Shown: positions 9,201-17,800 of the stretch, piece after piece
How the letters are laid out: each line of letters opens with the position of its first letter
Position numbering within the stretch: the stretch's first letter is position 1
NCBI RefSeq assembly: GCF_029664245.1
Contig: NZ_JANAIE010000001.1
Coordinates: 248,001-312,000, forward strand
DNA from: Profundicola chukchiensis
GTDB lineage: Bacteria > Bacteroidota > Bacteroidia > Flavobacteriales > Weeksellaceae
Direction: 5' to 3'
DNA: 64,000 nucleotides
Notes under the pieces: model-generated
Seen by the model: only the letters and a program-made list of their open reading frames with translations
Told to the model about the DNA's origin: nothing
Database searches by the model: none
Position numbers and translations under genes: made by a program

Positions 9201-12197
9201 AACGCTAAAACTTTTAAATTCCCGATCAAGGAAGAATATCGAGGCGGAGTCTATGTTCATGCTTATTTTTCTAAATTCAATGAATCTATTTACAAAAGAA
9301 TAGACATTCAAGTTCCTTATACCAATAAAGAGCTGGATATAAGTGTAGAAACCTTAAGAGATAAATTAAAACCAGGTGAAGAAGAAACTTGGACCTTGAA
9401 TATTAAAGATAAAGTTGGAGATAAATTCTTAGCTGAGGTTTTGGTAGGAATGTATGACAAATCCTTAGATGAATTTGTTGCCAATCCTTATGAATTTACT
9501 GTATATAATGCTAATTATAGCAGCATATCAAGTTGGGAGAAACACAGCGGAATTTACTTTAGAGATCTCTATCATTTTAATCGATTACCAAGATTATCTT
9601 TAAGCTATGAAGATATTAGTTTATTCGGCTTAAACTTAAATGAATATAATTTAAGAAATCAAGTAGTAGCAGTGTATTCACTTCGATCTCCCGAAATAGA
9701 ATCAATGGCGGTTAGAAAAGAATTATCGGGAGAGGTAGCAGAAGTAGCAGCTGCTAGTGATGCAGCCGCTCCTGCACCTGCAGAAGAAGTTGCTGATGAA
9801 GCATTGAGTATTTTAAAAGATGGAGAGGATAAAAACTTAGGTCAAATTGAAGCGCGTAAAAATCTTCAAGAAACTGCCTTTTTCTTTCCGAATTTAAAAA
9901 CGGATGCAGATGGAAACCTAAAAATTGAGTTTACAACACCAGAGAGTTTAACACAATGGAACTTTCAAGCGGTGGCACATACCCAAGATTTAAAAATAGG
10001 AACTTTCCAGGCAGATATTGTTACTCAAAAGGAGTTGATGGTTGTTCCGAATGCGCCTAGATTCTTAAGAGAAGGCGATGAAGTAATTTTCAATACCAAA
10101 ATCATCAACCTTTCTGATAAAGATTTAAGTGGCGATGCACAGTTAATGCTTTTTGACGCATTTAGTATGCAGCCGATAGAAGCTAAGTTTAATTTAAATC
10201 AAGCTCAACAAAGTTTTGATGTAGAAGCTGGAGGGAACTCGAGTGTTTCTTGGACCTTACAAATCCCGAATGTAGATGAAGTTCAGTCGGTGGTTTATAG
10301 AGTCGTGGCTGGCACTGGTGAGTTCTCTGATGGTGAAGAAAATGCTTTGCCTATTCTTACGAATAGAATGATGGTTACGGAGACTATGCCGATTCATGTG
10401 AGAGAAAACCAATCAAAAACGTTCACTTTTGATAAGTTGGTGAACACGACTTCAGCTACTCGAGATAACTTCAAGCTTACGATGGAAATGACCACCAATC
10501 CAATTTGGTATGCGGTGATGGCCTTACCCTATTTACGTGAATATCCTTATGATTGTTCAGAACAGGTATTTGCTCGTTTATATGGAAATTTAATCTCTCA
10601 ATCCATTGTAAATTCAAATCCAAAAATTAAAGCTGTTTTTGATGACTGGAATCGTAAAGGACAATTAATTTCACCTTTGGAAGAGAATCAAGAACTTAAA
10701 AATATACTTTTAGAAGAGACGCCTTGGGTGAGAGATGCGCAAAGTGAAACTGAGCAAATGAAGAGAATTGCAGTTTTATTTGATTTAAATAAAATGCGCA
10801 ATGAGTTGAATGATACCTATAGAAAATTGGAGCAAAAACAATCAGAAAACGGAGGTTTTGCTTGGTTTGAAGGCGGAAAAGAAAATATTTATATCACAAC
10901 ACATATTGTAGCTGGATTCGGACATTTAGCCAAAATGGGCATAGGTGAAAACTCAGATATCTCGATAGATTTAGAAAGCATTCCAGATTTAGCCATTGAG
11001 TTTATAGATAATGAAATGGAGAAAAAATGGGATAAATTCCAAGCCGATAAAAAGCGCTATTTCTTGAGTGATTATGATGGTTTGTATTGGTTATATGCTA
11101 GAAGTTTTTTCTTGGAATCACACCCATTAAATAATAAATTGAGTAAGGCTAAAGACTATTTCTTAACCGAATTAGATAAAGAAAAATATGATCGCGCATT
11201 GAACACGCAAGCCCTATTAGCACTAACTCTTCATAGATTTGGTCACGAGCAAAAAGCCAAAGATTTAGTTTTTTCTATTAAAGATCGCTCGGTTGAGTCA
11301 GGTGAGATGGGCATGTATTGGAAAGAAAATGTGAGTGGTTACCGATGGTTTGAAGCTCCTGTTGAAACACAAGCCTTGTTAATAGAGGCATTTGATGAGA
11401 TTACGCCAAAAGATATTGAAAGCGTAGAAAGCATGAAAGTATGGTTATTGAAAAATAAACAGACTAACCAATGGAATTCTACCAAAGCAACTACCGAAGC
11501 CGTTTATGCCTTAATGAACACAGGAAAAGACTGGACAAATGCAGAGGATGGAATTGAGGTAAAAGTTGGAAATAACATTTGGTATGATGCCAACACAAAA
11601 CCTTCTACCGACGTACAAAGTGGTAGTGGTTATATAAAAGAAAGTTGGAGTAAAGGAGAAATCACACCAGAAATGGGGAAAGTTGAAGTAGAGAAAACTT
11701 CTCCGGGAGTTGCTTGGGGAGCTATGTATTGGCAATATTTTGAGGATTTAGATAAAATCACAAATGCTGAAACAAATGTTAAGTTTAAAAAGCAATTGTT
11801 TATTCAAAAGAATACACCACAAGGTCCTAAACTGTTTGAGATAACTGAGAATGCTCCGATTGAAATCGGTGATTTAGTGAAAGTTAGACTTGAAATTCAA
11901 ACTGATAGAGCGATGGAGTTTGTACACATCAAAGACATGCGCGCGAGTGGATTTGAACCAGTGAATGTATTGAGCTCATTTAAGTGGCAAGATGGTTTAG
12001 GCTATTATGAAAGCACGAGAGATGCGGCTACGAATTTCTTTATCGATTATTTGCCCAAAGGTGTTTATGTCTTTGAATATGATTTAAGAGCCAACAATGC
12101 GGGAAGCTTTTCGAATGGAATTACCCAACTTCAAAATATGTATGCACCAGAATTTACAGCGCATAGTGATGGTATGAATATTCAAATAAATCAATAG
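6288..12197 (+). CDS. Alpha-2-macroglobulin family protein
   Basis: A very large (1969 aa) exported protein with signal peptide ending TMAQ (about residue 20). Bacterial alpha-2-macroglobulins trap proteases in the periplasm by a covalent thioester. The thioester motif is visible as YDCSEQVFARLYGN with C1423, the C-x-E-Q form. Residues about 20-310 are helical. MG-type beta domains follow; FTDRAIYRPGQTVYFKA near residue 555 is the hallmark MG2 strand. An Ala/Pro/Glu-rich linker at about 1150-1172 precedes the core A2M segment (FFFPNLKTDADGNLKIEFTT, about 1195 on) and could be the bait region. After C1423 comes a helical toroid ending in a beta domain. It has no lipobox and no neighbouring pbpC, so it is not the E. 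coli-type arrangement. Confidence 0.9.
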   Translation: MRKFFIIFGMLLICIPTMAQKYPFKAKWDNIQNEINSGKTKSLAPLLDEIYLEAKKANQSADLIKALLFKSRIAIETSDDENVVLETEQQIQNEIDNSDSVQKAVLQSVLAELYFNYYNENYYRIHNRTNVNENSSKDFRAWSTEQYLNKIDEQLQASLSNQNKLFATNLNSIDLLLYGSDAYRFLQPTIYDILAKRALQLYTNQRFNAQEFNQTIKEEKIDEIYSQLIKLHQSDKDKSALIQSHLDKIDYSKSKNADFNLIEALTELDQQYQSEPWSTRILSGLAQEYRNQGDLVKAMEIAKEAQMRAPDSFGASEAKIIQQEIEMTQLSFSTDDSFYADQHNPLSISHTNVDKIFYRVYKLTPDQLAKNPNGFEYNYKTKKLKIVGELKLQNSVDLKKFKDYKSHTTHIPFPAIEAGNFVILISNNDNFEGKINHHLFQAPVISTKFDIASRNRANESESFKEVQLLDKNTGLPLKNKKVDFLQSIKNGPFTTLKTFTTDDLGRLELKSIKRDYNSQYALQFKDDQAIHPLDTYSYHSYSNKQEDTWKNEIKIFTDRAIYRPGQTVYFKAILYQTKGKERRIAKNEPFEVVLNDPNYEDLAKLNLTSNEFGSAHGEFVLPSSGLTGRFTFENKWSPFSAYSISVEEYKRPKFQVKLDTLAGVYKLNQKVEVSGNASTFSGANVSDAKVVYRVFRKSYNPYGWWWRWYDTEEVDMTSGETKTDKDGAFKFDFNALPKENEKAGKRAYVYRIVADITDISGETHSVEGSVRIGDLPLTLRIETPERVSVDGFNKIKLISQNLNGVDTDATGSFSITKIKPQDRVLRHSQDQVDYELIDKNEFIKKLPYIAYDNEHLIENRERLNTVLTSDWDTSNSQEVTWENKIPAGFYELKATSIIENDSIETIKIIEVYDSKLSSNQNIYFDASLKKNSLKPGDTAEIEFISDAKDAHVLVELEVDGKIIKKEILKLNNAKTFKFPIKEEYRGGVYVHAYFSKFNESIYKRIDIQVPYTNKELDISVETLRDKLKPGEEETWTLNIKDKVGDKFLAEVLVGMYDKSLDEFVANPYEFTVYNANYSSISSWEKHSGIYFRDLYHFNRLPRLSLSYEDISLFGLNLNEYNLRNQVVAVYSLRSPEIESMAVRKELSGEVAEVAAASDAAAPAPAEEVADEALSILKDGEDKNLGQIEARKNLQETAFFFPNLKTDADGNLKIEFTTPESLTQWNFQAVAHTQDLKIGTFQADIVTQKELMVVPNAPRFLREGDEVIFNTKIINLSDKDLSGDAQLMLFDAFSMQPIEAKFNLNQAQQSFDVEAGGNSSVSWTLQIPNVDEVQSVVYRVVAGTGEFSDGEENALPILTNRMMVTETMPIHVRENQSKTFTFDKLVNTTSATRDNFKLTMEMTTNPIWYAVMALPYLREYPYDCSEQVFARLYGNLISQSIVNSNPKIKAVFDDWNRKGQLISPLEENQELKNILLEETPWVRDAQSETEQMKRIAVLFDLNKMRNELNDTYRKLEQKQSENGGFAWFEGGKENIYITTHIVAGFGHLAKMGIGENSDISIDLESIPDLAIEFIDNEMEKKWDKFQADKKRYFLSDYDGLYWLYARSFFLESHPLNNKLSKAKDYFLTELDKEKYDRALNTQALLALTLHRFGHEQKAKDLVFSIKDRSVESGEMGMYWKENVSGYRWFEAPVETQALLIEAFDEITPKDIESVESMKVWLLKNKQTNQWNSTKATTEAVYALMNTGKDWTNAEDGIEVKVGNNIWYDANTKPSTDVQSGSGYIKESWSKGEITPEMGKVEVEKTSPGVAWGAMYWQYFEDLDKITNAETNVKFKKQLFIQKNTPQGPKLFEITENAPIEIGDLVKVRLEIQTDRAMEFVHIKDMRASGFEPVNVLSSFKWQDGLGYYESTRDAATNFFIDYLPKGVYVFEYDLRANNAGSFSNGITQLQNMYAPEFTAHSDGMNIQINQ

Positions 12198-12302
12198 AAT
12201 TAGATTTTAAAAAAAGTAGTCACCTATAAGTCATAAAGTAAGAATTTGCTTTAATATAGAATATTCAATAACTTCGAAAGTTTAATAGTAAAAAAATTAA
12301 AT

Positions 12303-13139
12303 ATGAAAAAAACTTTACTTAGCCTTTCGTTAATCGGAGGCATGCTTTTCGGTTATTCTCAAACAACTATTTGGATGGATGACTTCAATGATGAAGACAT
12401 TTCTGATTGGACTTTAGTTGATGCTGACATGGATGGATATAATTGGGGAGATATGTTTCAAGTTACTGATCAATTTGGGGATCCTATAACTCCAACATCA
12501 TTAATTTCTAGATCATGGCAACAAGCTCCATTGACTCCTGATAACTGGGCTATTTCTCCAGCGATTGATTTATCATCGGTTGATGGTAATGCCATTTCTT
12601 TAGAATACATTACTCAAGTACCTGCTTTTGAGTGGGATCAAGAGCACTACTCTGTTTATGTTGCAACTTCTAATTCTATTGCAGATTTATTAGCTTCTGA
12701 AACTCAAATGTCAGAAACTTTAGGTGATGCATCACATTCAGGAGCACCTGTAGCTAAATCTTTTGACATTTCTGCTTTTGCTGGTGAACCAGAAGTTTAT
12801 ATTGCTTTCAGACACCATGACGTAACCGACATGGACTTTATCTCAATTGATGATGTTAAAGTTGTTGCTGAAACTTTATCAACTGATGATTTGACTTTAT
12901 CTAAAAGCAGCTTATCTTTATACCCTAACCCAGCTAGTGATTTAGTAAAAGTTAATTTAGGTGATAACTTCAACACAAGCAAAGTTCAAATTACTTTAAC
13001 TAACTTAAGCGGTAAGCAAGTTTCTAAAGTAGCTTACAACGCTAACGGAATCGATGTTTCTAATTTACCTGCAGGATTATATATAGTTACTGCAACAGAT
13101 GGTAAAAACACTGTAACTAAGAAATTAATTAAAAAATAA
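12303..13139 (+). CDS. T9SS-exported choice-of-anchor J-type protein
   Basis: A secreted 278-aa protein with a signal peptide (residues 1-19, ending GYSQ). Residues about 22-190 resemble the choice-of-anchor J / cleaved-adhesin beta sandwich: WMDDFNDEDISDWTLVDADMDG, then NWAISPAIDLSS, and a closing DFISIDDVKVV. Residues about 203-278 are a T9SS type A sorting domain with SLYPNPASD, LSGKQV, LPAGLYIV and the tail KKLIKK. Expected at the cell surface or released. Substrate or adhesive role is unknown. A perfect 26-base palindromic terminator follows. Confidence 0.85.
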   Translation: MKKTLLSLSLIGGMLFGYSQTTIWMDDFNDEDISDWTLVDADMDGYNWGDMFQVTDQFGDPITPTSLISRSWQQAPLTPDNWAISPAIDLSSVDGNAISLEYITQVPAFEWDQEHYSVYVATSNSIADLLASETQMSETLGDASHSGAPVAKSFDISAFAGEPEVYIAFRHHDVTDMDFISIDDVKVVAETLSTDDLTLSKSSLSLYPNPASDLVKVNLGDNFNTSKVQITLTNLSGKQVSKVAYNANGIDVSNLPAGLYIVTATDGKNTVTKKLIKK

Positions 13140-13160
13140 TCTTAGTTAAACAATAAATTA

Positions 13161-13189
13161 AAAGCCGTTGCAATTGCAACGGCTTTTTT
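13161..13189. terminator. Bidirectional terminator
   Basis: 13161-13186 is a perfect palindrome (AAAGCCGTTGC, AATT loop, GCAACGGCTTT) followed by a T-run. It separates the convergent genes ending at 13139 and 13219. Confidence 0.85.
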
Positions 13190-13218
13190 ATTTTAATAAC
13201 TGAACTTTCTATAACTCC

Positions 13219-13704
13219 TTACTGAAAGTATTCATGATAAACTTGGTAAGATTTTTTAATCTCATTCACTTGCTTATCAGCAGCTTCTTGATTATCCATA
13301 TCTCCCAATTCTTTTACCATTTCCAAATGAGGATGCAACCATTTATGTAATTCATCGTGGCTAGTTCCTTCCATGGTACAACTTTTAATCAATTGATTAT
13401 TTTGGACGGTTAAGTCTTCCGCCAACTTTTTATAGTCTCCTCTGTATTCTGCTACTAGCTTTTCACCTTCAGCTACAAAAGGTTTCATTTCTTCATTTAC
13501 TACCCAACGCTCACCGTCGTTAAGACTTACTTGCTCTGCTTCATAATGATCATCCATCATTTCATACTCATCCGCAGCCATCTCGTGCATTTCCTCTGTA
13601 GCATCATGCATATCGTGGTCTTGGTCTGCACTTTCTTGCTTGCAACTCATAAAAGCGAAAGCAACACTTAAACTGAGTGCCATTAATTTAATTTTTTTCA
13701 TCAT
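13219..13704 (-). CDS. Met/His-rich lipoprotein of the metal-efflux operon
   Basis: A 161-aa lipoprotein with lipobox FMSC (C21). Residues 28-55 are dense in Asp, His, Met and Glu (DHDMHD, EEMHEM, YEMMDDHYE), a likely metal-sequestering stretch. A second cluster is C109-T-M111 with H116, H120, H124 and H126 in a compact C-x-M-x4-H-x3-H pattern, also potential ligands. I recall similar small proteins near flavobacterial RND metal pumps but cannot name a family. It is the last gene of the operon, 25 bases after the membrane fusion protein. It probably buffers or hands over metal in the periplasm. Two tandem ATGs (13704, 13701) leave the exact start open by one codon. Confidence 0.75.
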   Translation of the reverse strand: MMKKIKLMALSLSVAFAFMSCKQESADQDHDMHDATEEMHEMAADEYEMMDDHYEAEQVSLNDGERWVVNEEMKPFVAEGEKLVAEYRGDYKKLAEDLTVQNNQLIKSCTMEGTSHDELHKWLHPHLEMVKELGDMDNQEAADKQVNEIKKSYQVYHEYFQ

Positions 13705-13729
13705 AATATATTTTAGATTTACTACTAAT

Positions 13730-14881
13730 TTACTGAATTAATTCATAAGCGCCTTTATCTAAGAACTGAGCCGTAGTGTCAATTTTGGTTTTAATCTCGG
13801 TGAAACCATTCTTAGTGTCACCTACTTCCACTTCTAATTGCTCAAAAGTATAGGCCTCGGCATCTTTGTCATTTAACTTAAGAACAAAATAAGTATTCTC
13901 CATTTCAGCCACAGCTGTTTCGGGTAGCGAAATAACACTTTTCTCCTCGGTTACAATATCTGCTTCTATAAACATACCTGGTAAAAATGTTGCATCTCGA
14001 TTATCATCAATCTTTCCATAAACCCTAACCGTTCTATTTTCATCAATCGCCTGACCAATCAAATGCACTTTTGCTTCAAAATAAGTCGCGTCCATCTCAG
14101 GGATCTTAAATAAAATTCTTTGATCTTTTTTGATTTGTAATACGTCTTTCTCATACACCGTAAGCTCAAGTTGCAAATTGTCTGAATTTACGATTTCCAT
14201 GATTTCTGTAGACGGCGCCACATAGCTTCCCTTGGTGATATGTACTTTGGTGATATAACCAGAAGTTGGTGCGTAAATATTTACCGTAGAACTGAAATTA
14301 CCTCTCGATGCTTGTGTTGGAGAAACATTAAATAAACTCAATTGCTTTTTAAGTCCAGCATGTCTAGCTTTTGTCGTATTGTACTCGCTCTGAGCCTTTA
14401 AATAATTCTTTTTGGCTGCAATTTTCTCTTCATACATCAATTTCTGACGTTCTAATTCTGAACCCAAATAATTCAAATCTTGGGTTAATTCTAGATACTC
14501 CTGCTGCATTGCGACAAGTTCTGGATTATCGATAGAAGCCACCACTTGACCTTTTCTCACAAAGTCACCTTCCATTAAATTAGAAGTTTTTATATATCCA
14601 CCTGTGGAAGCAAATACAACAGATTTATCACTAGGCGGAACATCTATCACCCCAGTGGTAGAAATACTTGCTGGAAAATCTCTTTTTTCTGGATGTACCA
14701 AATGCATTTCACTTAGTTTAAACTGCTCCGACGTAACTTCTACCTGCCCATCTGGTAGCTCCGATTTTTGTTCTTCTACAACTTGAGCTGATTCATTTGA
14801 ACACGCCTGAAAGAATACCAGCATGATGAAACCTAAAAGGCCAATAAATTGTCTTGTATATTTTATATTAAAAGTTGTCAT
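13730..14881 (-). CDS. RND efflux periplasmic adaptor (membrane fusion protein), CusB/CzcB type
   Basis: A 383-aa lipoprotein, C27 in FFQAC. It links the inner-membrane pump to the outer-membrane channel in a tripartite metal exporter. Visible elements: a lipoyl-like half-motif (VFASTGGYIKTSNLMEGDFVRKGQVVASI), a helical hairpin around residues 120-180 (QQEYLELTQDLNYLGSELERQ), the second lipoyl half (YAPTSGYITKVHITKGSYV), and beta-barrel and membrane-proximal segments (GMFIEADIVTEEK, SLPETAVAEM). Its start overlaps the end of the pump gene by 14 bases, so the two are translationally coupled. Confidence 0.93.
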   Translation of the reverse strand: MTTFNIKYTRQFIGLLGFIMLVFFQACSNESAQVVEEQKSELPDGQVEVTSEQFKLSEMHLVHPEKRDFPASISTTGVIDVPPSDKSVVFASTGGYIKTSNLMEGDFVRKGQVVASIDNPELVAMQQEYLELTQDLNYLGSELERQKLMYEEKIAAKKNYLKAQSEYNTTKARHAGLKKQLSLFNVSPTQASRGNFSSTVNIYAPTSGYITKVHITKGSYVAPSTEIMEIVNSDNLQLELTVYEKDVLQIKKDQRILFKIPEMDATYFEAKVHLIGQAIDENRTVRVYGKIDDNRDATFLPGMFIEADIVTEEKSVISLPETAVAEMENTYFVLKLNDKDAEAYTFEQLEVEVGDTKNGFTEIKTKIDTTAQFLDKGAYELIQ

Positions 14882-17800
14882 AGGTTAAATTATTAAGTTG
14901 AATAATAGTTTGATTATATAGATTCAATTGATTTAAGTAATCAATCTTAATTTGGTAAGCATTTTCCATACTTTGGATATATTGAAAGAAGTCTATTTCG
15001 CCGTGCAAAAAGCTTTTATCAGCTGTTTTCACGATTTCGTCGGCTAAGACTAAACCTTCCTCTTCGTAGTATGCAAGCGCTTTGTTATGCTTATTTAATG
15101 TTTTTAATAAATTTTGATATTCTATATTTAACTTGAAATTCAAGTTTTCTTTTTCAGTTTCAATTCTAGTCTTCCCAATTTCTAATGCATTAAATTGGGC
15201 TTGATATTGCTGATTAAAAAATGGAATCTTAACCCCCACTTGAAAACCAGGTTGATATGTATCAAGATTAAAACTATTGAATAATTCCAATGTCAAATCA
15301 GGTGTTTTCTTCTTCTTTTCGTAATTCAACTGAGCTTCTAACAGTTCTGATTGTTGATTTAAAATTTGCAATTCAGGTGTATTTTCAAATGAAAGCTCGT
15401 TTCTAATCAATTGTTTTAAAGGTAAAATCTCTATTCGCAAACTATCTTTTGCCTGAACCCATTTCTGAATCTCTTGATAAGCAATCTGCCCATCTATCAG
15501 GGCTTGCTCATATAGCAAATGAACTTGTCGTTGCTTAGTACTCGCCGTAATTTTCTCTAAATAATTACTTTCACCCAACTCATATCTGCGTTTGGCCATA
15601 TAAGAGAACTTGTTATAAAGACTATCCAGTTCAGCATAAATCTTCTCCTTTTGTTTCTCAGTTTGAAACTGATAATAAGCTAAAGTCACCGCTTTTTTCA
15701 ATTGCTTTTCTTGCAATGAAAGTTGTGAACTTACTAGGTTAAATTCAGCTTCTTTTAATTTTTTATTGGCCTTATAAACACCTCCTAAGGAAATATCTTG
15801 CTCTGCTCCAATCACGTTCAATGGCTTGTTGTTATTACCTAAGTTGTTTTGATCTCTACCCAAATAAATATGGGTTTTATCAATGTTTTTATAAGTTCCA
15901 ATCAAAGCTTCTGCCTCATCCATTTTTAAATATTGAGACTTAATTCCCAAATTGTTTTGTAGCGCCATAGATTGCAGCTCTTCTAGATTCATCGGCTTTT
16001 CTTGTGCCATCATTCCAACCGAGATGAACAGTAGCAGCATACTAACGACAGGCTTAATATTTAATTTAGAGACTCTATTTTTCATAAATATGGAATATAA
16101 AATCGGAAGCACGATTAATGTTAAAAAGGTTGAAGTTATCAATCCTCCAATCACAACCGTTGCCAACGGACGCTGTACCTCTGCACCAGCTCCATTAGAA
16201 ATCGCCATTGGCAAGAAACCTAACATCGCAGCAGAAGCAGTTAATAAAACAGCACGCATTCTATCTTGTGCACCTTGTTTAATTAATTCTTCTAAATTCT
16301 TGAATTTCTCAATTTTAAGCTCTTTGAAATGTTCGATTAACACAATACCATTTAATACTGCAATACCAAACAAAGCAATAAAACCAACCCCCGCAGAAAT
16401 ACTAAAAGGTAGATCTCTCATCCATAAAAGCAAGACACCACCCACAGCAGCCAATGGAATGGCAGAGTAAATCATTAAAGCTTCTTTCACCGATCTAAAG
16501 GCAAAATATAGCAGAACAAAAATCAATAATAACGAAATTGGTACGGCAAGCATTAGTCTTTTACTTGCACTTTGTAGGTTTTCAAACTGTCCACCATAAT
16601 CCACACTATACCCAATCGGTAAATCAATATTATTATCTACTAATTCCTGAATTTCTTCTGCAACCGATTGCAAATCTCTATCTCTAACATTTACACCTAC
16701 AACCATTCGGCGCTTGGTGTCATCACGTGAAATTCTAGCAGCACCTTTAGTATAAGTGATTTCAGCTAACTCAGACATGGGAAGTTTTCCGCCATTAGGC
16801 AAATCAATCATTAAGTTTTTGATATCATCAATATCCTTGCGCTGCTCTGCCCCGAGCCTAACTACCAAATCAAAACTTCTCTCACCCTCGAAAACATTAC
16901 CAACAATTTTCCCTCCAAACGCCATAGAAAGTACATCATTTACATCAGCGATATTCAATCCATAGCGGGCAATTTTATGTCGATTATAACTCACATTCAT
17001 CTGAGGCAATCCCTCGATTTTATCTACTACCACATCGCTTGCACCTTCAACATTTTCAACTAAAGCTTTAATTTCTTCACCTTTTTTGGCCAAGATGCTT
17101 AAATCATCTCCAAAAACCTTGATGGCAATATCTGCACGAACTCCTGTAATTAACTCATTAAAACGCATTTCAATAGGTTGGGTAAACTCTACTTCCATAC
17201 CCGGAATCACCGATAATTCCTCCTCAAATTTATTTGCCATTTCATCTCGATTGCTGGCAGAAGTCCATTCACTTTTAGGCTTCATCGTAATGATAACATC
17301 ACTCTCTTCCATACTCATAGGGTCGGTAGGAACTTCGGCAGCTCCAATACGCGTAACTACTTGGTTTACCTCTGGGAAGTTTTCAATTAATATTTTCTCG
17401 ATTTTTGTTGTAGTCTCAATCGTCTTTTGAAGCGAGGTTCCTGTTTTTAAGACCGGTTGAATCACAAAGTCATTTTCATCTAATTGAGGTATAAACTCCC
17501 CACCCATTCGAGTGAAAATAAAGACCGTAATCATTAAAATAAAAAATGCAAAACCAAGAACTATATATTTAATTTGAAATAAAGAATTCATAGCTCTTAA
17601 ATACCAAGCTTGTAAACGCTTTATCACTTTATCTGAAAAGTTAGGTTTATCCGATTTTTTAGGTTTTAAAAATAAAGCTGAAACTACCGGAACATAAGTT
17701 AAACACAGAATCATTGCTCCAATTAAAGCAAAACTAAAAACCAATGCCATCGGTCTAAACATCTTACCTTCTACGCCTTGCAACGTTAAGATGGGAATAA

